NCBI GenBank assembly: GCA_964518905.1
Contig: CAZFJL010000018.1
Location: 1-64,000, forward strand
DNA from: RDYZ01 sp964518905
Lineage (GTDB): Bacteria; Cyanobacteriota; Cyanobacteriia; Cyanobacteriales; Geitlerinemataceae
Reading direction: 5' to 3'
Length of the DNA: 64,000 nucleotides
Under the pieces are notes generated by a model. The model was not told the DNA's origin. It was given only the letters and a program-made list of their open reading frames with translations, and ran no database searches. Numbering within the stretch: the stretch's first letter is position 1; each line of letters starts with the position of its first letter. Below are positions 60,312 through 64,000 of this stretch, in pieces. The translations under genes were made by a program, and so were the position numbers.

Positions 60312-61637
60312 TTATCCGATCAAATCACGATGGGTAAATGGTTTCGCGTTGGTTCCGGCATAGGTCGCCGCCACATGACCATCACCCACAACCTTATATT
60401 TGTACGTCACCAAGCCATCGAGACCGACCGGGCCGCGTGGCGGCAAAGTTTGGGTACTGATGCCCACCTCCGCGCCAAAGCCGTAGCGGAAACCGTCCGA
60501 AAACCGGGTCGAGCAGTTGTGAAAGACCCCGGCGCTATCGACACGGGCGAGGAAATCGGCGGCGATCGCGGCGTCTTCCGTGACGATCGCATCGGTGTGA
60601 CGCGAGGCGTAGGTGCTGATGTGATCCAAGGCCGCGTCAAAATCTGCGACCACTTTCACCGACAGGATCAGATCGCTATATTCCGTTGACCAATCCTCAT
60701 CCGTAGCCGCTTCGATATTGACGTATTTTCGCGTCGCCGCGTCCCCGCGAACCGTCACCTGTTTCGCTTCCAGCGCTGCGACCACCTGGGGCAAAAAGTC
60801 CGCCGCGATCGCCTCGTGTACCAGCAGCGTTTCCATCGCATTACAGGCCGCCGGATACTGCACCTTCGAGTCCACCGCGATCGTCACCGCTTTCGCCAGA
60901 TCCGCCGCCTGATCGACATAGACATGACAAATCCCATCGGCATGACCTAAAACCGGAATCCGCGTATTGTCCTGCACAAACCGCACGAACGAATTAGAAC
61001 CGCGCGGAATAATCAGATCCACGTAGCGATCGAGCGCGAGCAGCGATCGGGTTTCTTCCCGCGTCGTCAAAAGCTGCACCACATCGGGATCAACCCCCGC
61101 CGCCGTCAGTCCTGCGCGTACCGCCGTGACGATCGCCCGACAGGAATGGATCGCCTCGCGTCCCCCCTTCAAGATCACGCCGTTCCCCGACTTGATCGCC
61201 AAACTGGAAATCTGGATCGCCGCGTCCGGTCGCGCCTCGAAGATCACGCCGAGCACCCCGAGCGGGCAGGTGATCCGCTGGAGCGTCAAGCCGGTGTCGA
61301 GTTCCCGGTGAATCTGCACCTCGCCAACGGGATCGGCGAGTTTGCCCACGTCGCGCACCCCGGCGATCGTGCCGCTCAGTTTGGCCGCGTCGAGTTTGAG
61401 ACGGTTATAGAGCGGAGTCGCGATGCCGTCGGCTTGCGCTTGCTGACAGTCGATCGCATTCGCCGCGAGAATCTCAGGCTCGGCAGCACTCAGGGCAGCA
61501 GCGACGGCAGCGATCGCGGCATTGCGATCCGCCGTCGGCAAAATCGCCAACCCCTGAGCCGCGCTACGGGTACGACGAGCGATCGCCGTTAAATTATGAT
61601 CAGCATGGATATTGGAAGCAGGAACAGTCGCGGTCAT
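60312..61637 (-). CDS. proA: Gamma-glutamyl phosphate reductase
   Basis: ProA reduces gamma-glutamyl phosphate to glutamate semialdehyde, the second step of proline synthesis. The 441-residue protein has the NADPH-binding fold elements (GVLGVIFEARPDA, GNGVILKGGREA) and the catalytic Cys in YPAACNAMETLLVH. Typical C-terminal GPVGLDGLVTYKY is present. The length is normal. The N-terminal 15 residues (TVPASNIHADH) are variable. proB is not adjacent. Confidence 0.96.
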   Translation of the reverse strand: MTATVPASNIHADHNLTAIARRTRSAAQGLAILPTADRNAAIAAVAAALSAAEPEILAANAIDCQQAQADGIATPLYNRLKLDAAKLSGTIAGVRDVGKLADPVGEVQIHRELDTGLTLQRITCPLGVLGVIFEARPDAAIQISSLAIKSGNGVILKGGREAIHSCRAIVTAVRAGLTAAGVDPDVVQLLTTREETRSLLALDRYVDLIIPRGSNSFVRFVQDNTRIPVLGHADGICHVYVDQAADLAKAVTIAVDSKVQYPAACNAMETLLVHEAIAADFLPQVVAALEAKQVTVRGDAATRKYVNIEAATDEDWSTEYSDLILSVKVVADFDAALDHISTYASRHTDAIVTEDAAIAADFLARVDSAGVFHNCSTRFSDGFRYGFGAEVGISTQTLPPRGPVGLDGLVTYKYKVVGDGHVAATYAGTNAKPFTHRDLIG

Positions 61638-61723
61638 TACAGTGTGGCTTTAGCGGTATAGAGTCGGTAGACGGTCTTCATTCACTCACTCAACTGTAAT
61701 CGATCGCCTGGTCTCTAAGGTCT

Positions 61724-63040
61724 CTAAACCGATCGCAAGGTTTGCCACAGTTGGCGGTAACTGTCCACCGCCTCCGGCGAGGTCAACGGCTGCAAAAACT
61801 CCGATTTGGCCAAGACGCGATCCGGCGGTAACACCAGCGCATTATCCCGCAGACCGGGTGGAAGCTGATCGCGATCGAGGCTAAACAAACCGGGTGACGC
61901 TGAACCACTCGTCAGCGACAGCGTAATCGCAATCTCCGGTCGCCAGCAAAACTCAATCCAACGCTGGGCGATCGCGTCACGTTCCGTATCCTCCAGCGCC
62001 GCATTCGCACGGGGCTGCACCCACAGATCCGCCCATAGCGCCGTCCCTGACTCCGGAACCACCGCCGCGATCGTATTGCCATACTCCGGCATCTGGGCGA
62101 TATCCTGCGACGCCCCCACCGCGACCCAAGCATCGCCCATCGTCAACGCGGGCTGATACTCCATCGAGCTATAGGTCAAGACCTGCTCGCCGAGGGTGGC
62201 TAACATTTCTGGGAGACCCTGAACCTGATCAGGGCGATCGGTGTTGTAGCTCTCACCCAGGGCTTTCAGCACCAGACCAATCACCTCGCGCGGACTGTCC
62301 GGCAGGATAATTCGACCGCGAAGATCGGGATTTTCCAGCAGATCGGCCCAGTCACGCGGCTGCCAATCCCCGAGTTTATCCGTGCGATAGGCGATCGCCG
62401 TGCTGCTCCACCGGTAAGGCACGCCCCACAGCGCTCGGCTGGCCAAGCTTGGAGTCACTTCGCCCGGTTGGCTGTTGGTCGCCGGGGGCAGGGACGGACG
62501 GTATGACCAGTCAAACGGGGATCGCGCGGCTAGGGTTGACCATGACGATTCGAGACGATCGAGCGGGGCGATCGTGTCCAACACGACCGCGCGATCAATC
62601 CAGTAGTGACCCAACTGGCACAAACTCGGCGGCGGGTTGATCGGTGCTTTTCTATCTCGGGAGAACATAGTCGATGACGACGATCGATCGGCAGATTGAA
62701 CCGACCCTTTTACTTCACTTTGCATGGCTTCTCGCTGCCATTTTTGGAGCAAATCAAAGCAATCTTGCCGTTGAGCAACAGCATTAAAGTCAAGCGCGAG
62801 TGACCCCCCGATTTCTCGCCGAAAGGCTTGGATCAGCGCACGCGGAACCGATTTTTTGACCGTCTGAATACTTAAATTATTCTGTGATTTGCCTTGACAT
62901 CCACCCAAAAGCGTCGCCGCAGAAAGGCAGGCCACATAAGCCAAAAAAGAACGGCGATCGAGATGACTCAAGTCTTTGGCTGACAAACGTTCTAGCGCCT
63001 GATTCACAGTTGTTTGCGGATCTCCATATTTGTTAGTCAC
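61724..63040 (-). CDS. PotD-like periplasmic solute-binding lipoprotein
   Basis: The 438-residue protein has a twin-arginine-like lipoprotein signal (DRRSFLAYVACLSAATLLGGC, lipobox Cys at about 48). The mature part resembles spermidine/putrescine or iron binding proteins: IDRAVVLDTIAPLDRLE, WGVPYRWSSTAIAYRTDKL, DWADLLENPDLRGRIIL, and VPESGTALWADLWVQP. Its permease and ATPase are not adjacent. The polyamine specificity is only suggested by the family. The 5' end before the signal region is long (28 residues), so the start could be internal. Confidence 0.8.
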   Translation of the reverse strand: MTNKYGDPQTTVNQALERLSAKDLSHLDRRSFLAYVACLSAATLLGGCQGKSQNNLSIQTVKKSVPRALIQAFRREIGGSLALDFNAVAQRQDCFDLLQKWQREAMQSEVKGSVQSADRSSSSTMFSRDRKAPINPPPSLCQLGHYWIDRAVVLDTIAPLDRLESSWSTLAARSPFDWSYRPSLPPATNSQPGEVTPSLASRALWGVPYRWSSTAIAYRTDKLGDWQPRDWADLLENPDLRGRIILPDSPREVIGLVLKALGESYNTDRPDQVQGLPEMLATLGEQVLTYSSMEYQPALTMGDAWVAVGASQDIAQMPEYGNTIAAVVPESGTALWADLWVQPRANAALEDTERDAIAQRWIEFCWRPEIAITLSLTSGSASPGLFSLDRDQLPPGLRDNALVLPPDRVLAKSEFLQPLTSPEAVDSYRQLWQTLRSV

Positions 63041-63232
63041 GACCCAAAATCTTTCCGTAAAGAGATGTTTGATTTCTTATTGATTGAGCATCGAACAATA
63101 TTTTTTTGTTTGCATAATTTCATCTCGCACAATGTTTAGCATGAAAAAGTTAAATAAATGAGGGAAAAAATAGACTTCTTATGATTACTCCATAGACTAG
63201 TTGTGTGAACGCCTTACTATGAGGATCGTAAT

Positions 63233-63616
63233 ATGAACCATCTCCAGACACAAATAGCAACACTTAATCATAAGGTGGATGCACTGTACGCGCTCATTGA
63301 GCGATTGAGTTCTAACGTTGATTATCTGCTCAAAGACGCCAGCGTACGAGCCAATCACGTAGAGGCAACGAGTTCTAGCTCTGAGCGGATGCTGTCGCGA
63401 GATACAAGCAAGCTTGATGCCATGTTTGAACATCAAGACGTTTTACTCGATCGCGACCTCGTGAGTACCGATCGTCACGGTGACGAAGACATGAAGATGA
63501 CGCCCGAAGCGCAAATTCAGCGTTTAACAGCTCAGTTAACGGCATCCTATAACCGGATTGCCGCGCTGGAAGAACAGCTTCTGTCTCTCAGTAATGTGAA
63601 TTACCGCCAGCGTTAA
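63233..63616 (+). CDS. Coiled-coil hypothetical protein
   Basis: The 127-residue protein has heptad-like segments at its start (IATLNHKVDALYALIERLSS) and end (IQRLTAQLTASYNRIAALEEQ), separated by a Ser/Asp-rich centre. It likely forms a dimer or oligomer. No family is recognised, and no membrane or catalytic motif is seen. It lies between an AT-rich stretch and the truncated SRPBCC gene in convergent orientation. Confidence 0.6.
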   Translation: MNHLQTQIATLNHKVDALYALIERLSSNVDYLLKDASVRANHVEATSSSSERMLSRDTSKLDAMFEHQDVLLDRDLVSTDRHGDEDMKMTPEAQIQRLTAQLTASYNRIAALEEQLLSLSNVNYRQR

Positions 63617-63690
63617 ATCGACGGTTCGTGGCTCTCTTTCCATGACAGTTGTCGGTAGCAATTGTCTATGACGCCCGTTTATGACGTTCG

Positions 63691-64000
63691 TTAACGCGTG
63701 ATGAGATATTCACGTTCGGCCACCGCTTTTAAACGGCGTAGTTGTTTCTGCATATCCGCTTGAGTTAAGCGGGCGGCAAATGTATCAAATCCAAACCGCA
63801 CGAGCGGATTGGGGATCTCGAAGCTAAATCGGTTGACGAGCTGAGTACCGATCGCGTTGGGGCAGCATTCCCAACGATCTCGTCCAATAAAAAATCCTTT
63901 AAACTCCCAGACGATCATCCCCGGAGAGCGTTCGACGACGGTACTGTACAGGCTCGGCTGCAAGAGCGGGACGGCAATCGTAAACCGGCTGCGTGCGCCG
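63691..64000 (-). CDS. SRPBCC-like (START/Bet v1) protein, 5' end outside window
   Basis: At least 103 residues are visible, and the frame runs through the window end without a start. The visible end reads GARSRFTIAVPL and then LQPSLYSTVVERSPGMIVWE, a strand-rich opening followed by WECCPNAIGTQLVNRFSFEI and a C-terminal helix (RLTQADMQKQLRRLKAVAER). This matches the SRPBCC ligand-binding fold. The apparent TTG start at 63963 is a mere internal codon. Confidence 0.75.
   Translation of the reverse strand, partial: GARSRFTIAVPLLQPSLYSTVVERSPGMIVWEFKGFFIGRDRWECCPNAIGTQLVNRFSFEIPNPLVRFGFDTFAARLTQADMQKQLRRLKAVAEREYLITR

Noticed and set aside
1..64000. CRISPR arrays and tRNA or rRNA genes
   Set aside because: No regularly spaced direct repeats with unique spacers and no cloverleaf T-arm or rRNA signature was seen on reading through.

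Overview
The window comes from the chromosome of a cyanobacterium. Markers are the allophycocyanin operon (apcA-apcB-apcC), PipX/PipY, a CrtW-type carotenoid ketolase, a group 2 sigma-70 factor, several cyanobacterial DUF families (DUF3110, DUF3143, DUF4346, DUF2584), and very frequent GCGATCGC (HIP1) octamers in a fairly GC-rich background. The species cannot be named from the window. No tRNA, rRNA or CRISPR array was seen. A 100-N assembly gap lies at 29067-29166.

Layout. 0.05-8 kb: a broken nucleotidyltransferase, a giant TamB-like envelope protein, DUF3110 and truB. 8-16 kb: a 115-bp MITE-like element, DUF29, proS, a membrane J-domain protein with DUF3143, DUF4346, DUF2584, a sulfotransferase, a YkvA/DUF1232 protein and a 39-residue membrane peptide. 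16-24 kb: a CobA-HemD fusion, a DciA-like protein with an added zinc ribbon, a SPOR-domain protein, murF and pepP. 24.0-24.4 kb: a transposase-less IS200/IS605-like remnant. 25-34 kb: an accessory, defence-like island. It holds MntA/HepT, two Uma2 proteins, a putative toxin with DUF2283, DUF4160 with DUF2442, a 1.4k-residue STAND-type NTPase with a C-terminal WD40 array, and a companion P-loop ATPase. 34-39 kb: miaE, msrP, a sugar-type solute-binding lipoprotein, pipY and pipX. 39-41 kb: apcABC on the minus strand. 41-49 kb: sigma factor, crtW, a VOC-like membrane protein, sufE, folE, ddl and a TPR protein. 49-52 kb: AI-2E family permease, cytochrome c assembly protein and scpB. 51.8-58 kb: a second accessory stretch with YoeB and its antitoxin, an orphan restriction-like nuclease, a divergent gene pair sharing a GQxAxRDIINN motif, and a ClpA/ClpC-type AAA+ unfoldase. 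58-64 kb: LysM/M23 peptidase, SDR, proA, a PotD-like binding protein, a coiled-coil protein and a truncated SRPBCC gene.

How it fits together. Housekeeping genes serve light harvesting, nitrogen/carbon signalling (PipX-PipY), tRNA modification, peptidoglycan synthesis, tetrapyrrole synthesis and envelope biogenesis. Two clusters look acquired and conflict-related. The most unusual are (a) the STAND-WD40/ATPase module at 27.9-34.2 kb, embedded among toxin-antitoxin-like pairs and flanked by a 98-bp duplication of its own 3' tail, and (b) the divergent pair at 53.1-55.3 kb, where a long AT-rich, membrane-anchored SH3-like protein and a small helical protein carry nearly the same N-terminal motif. 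Several short palindromic repeat families are scattered between genes, one of them nested in a MITE.
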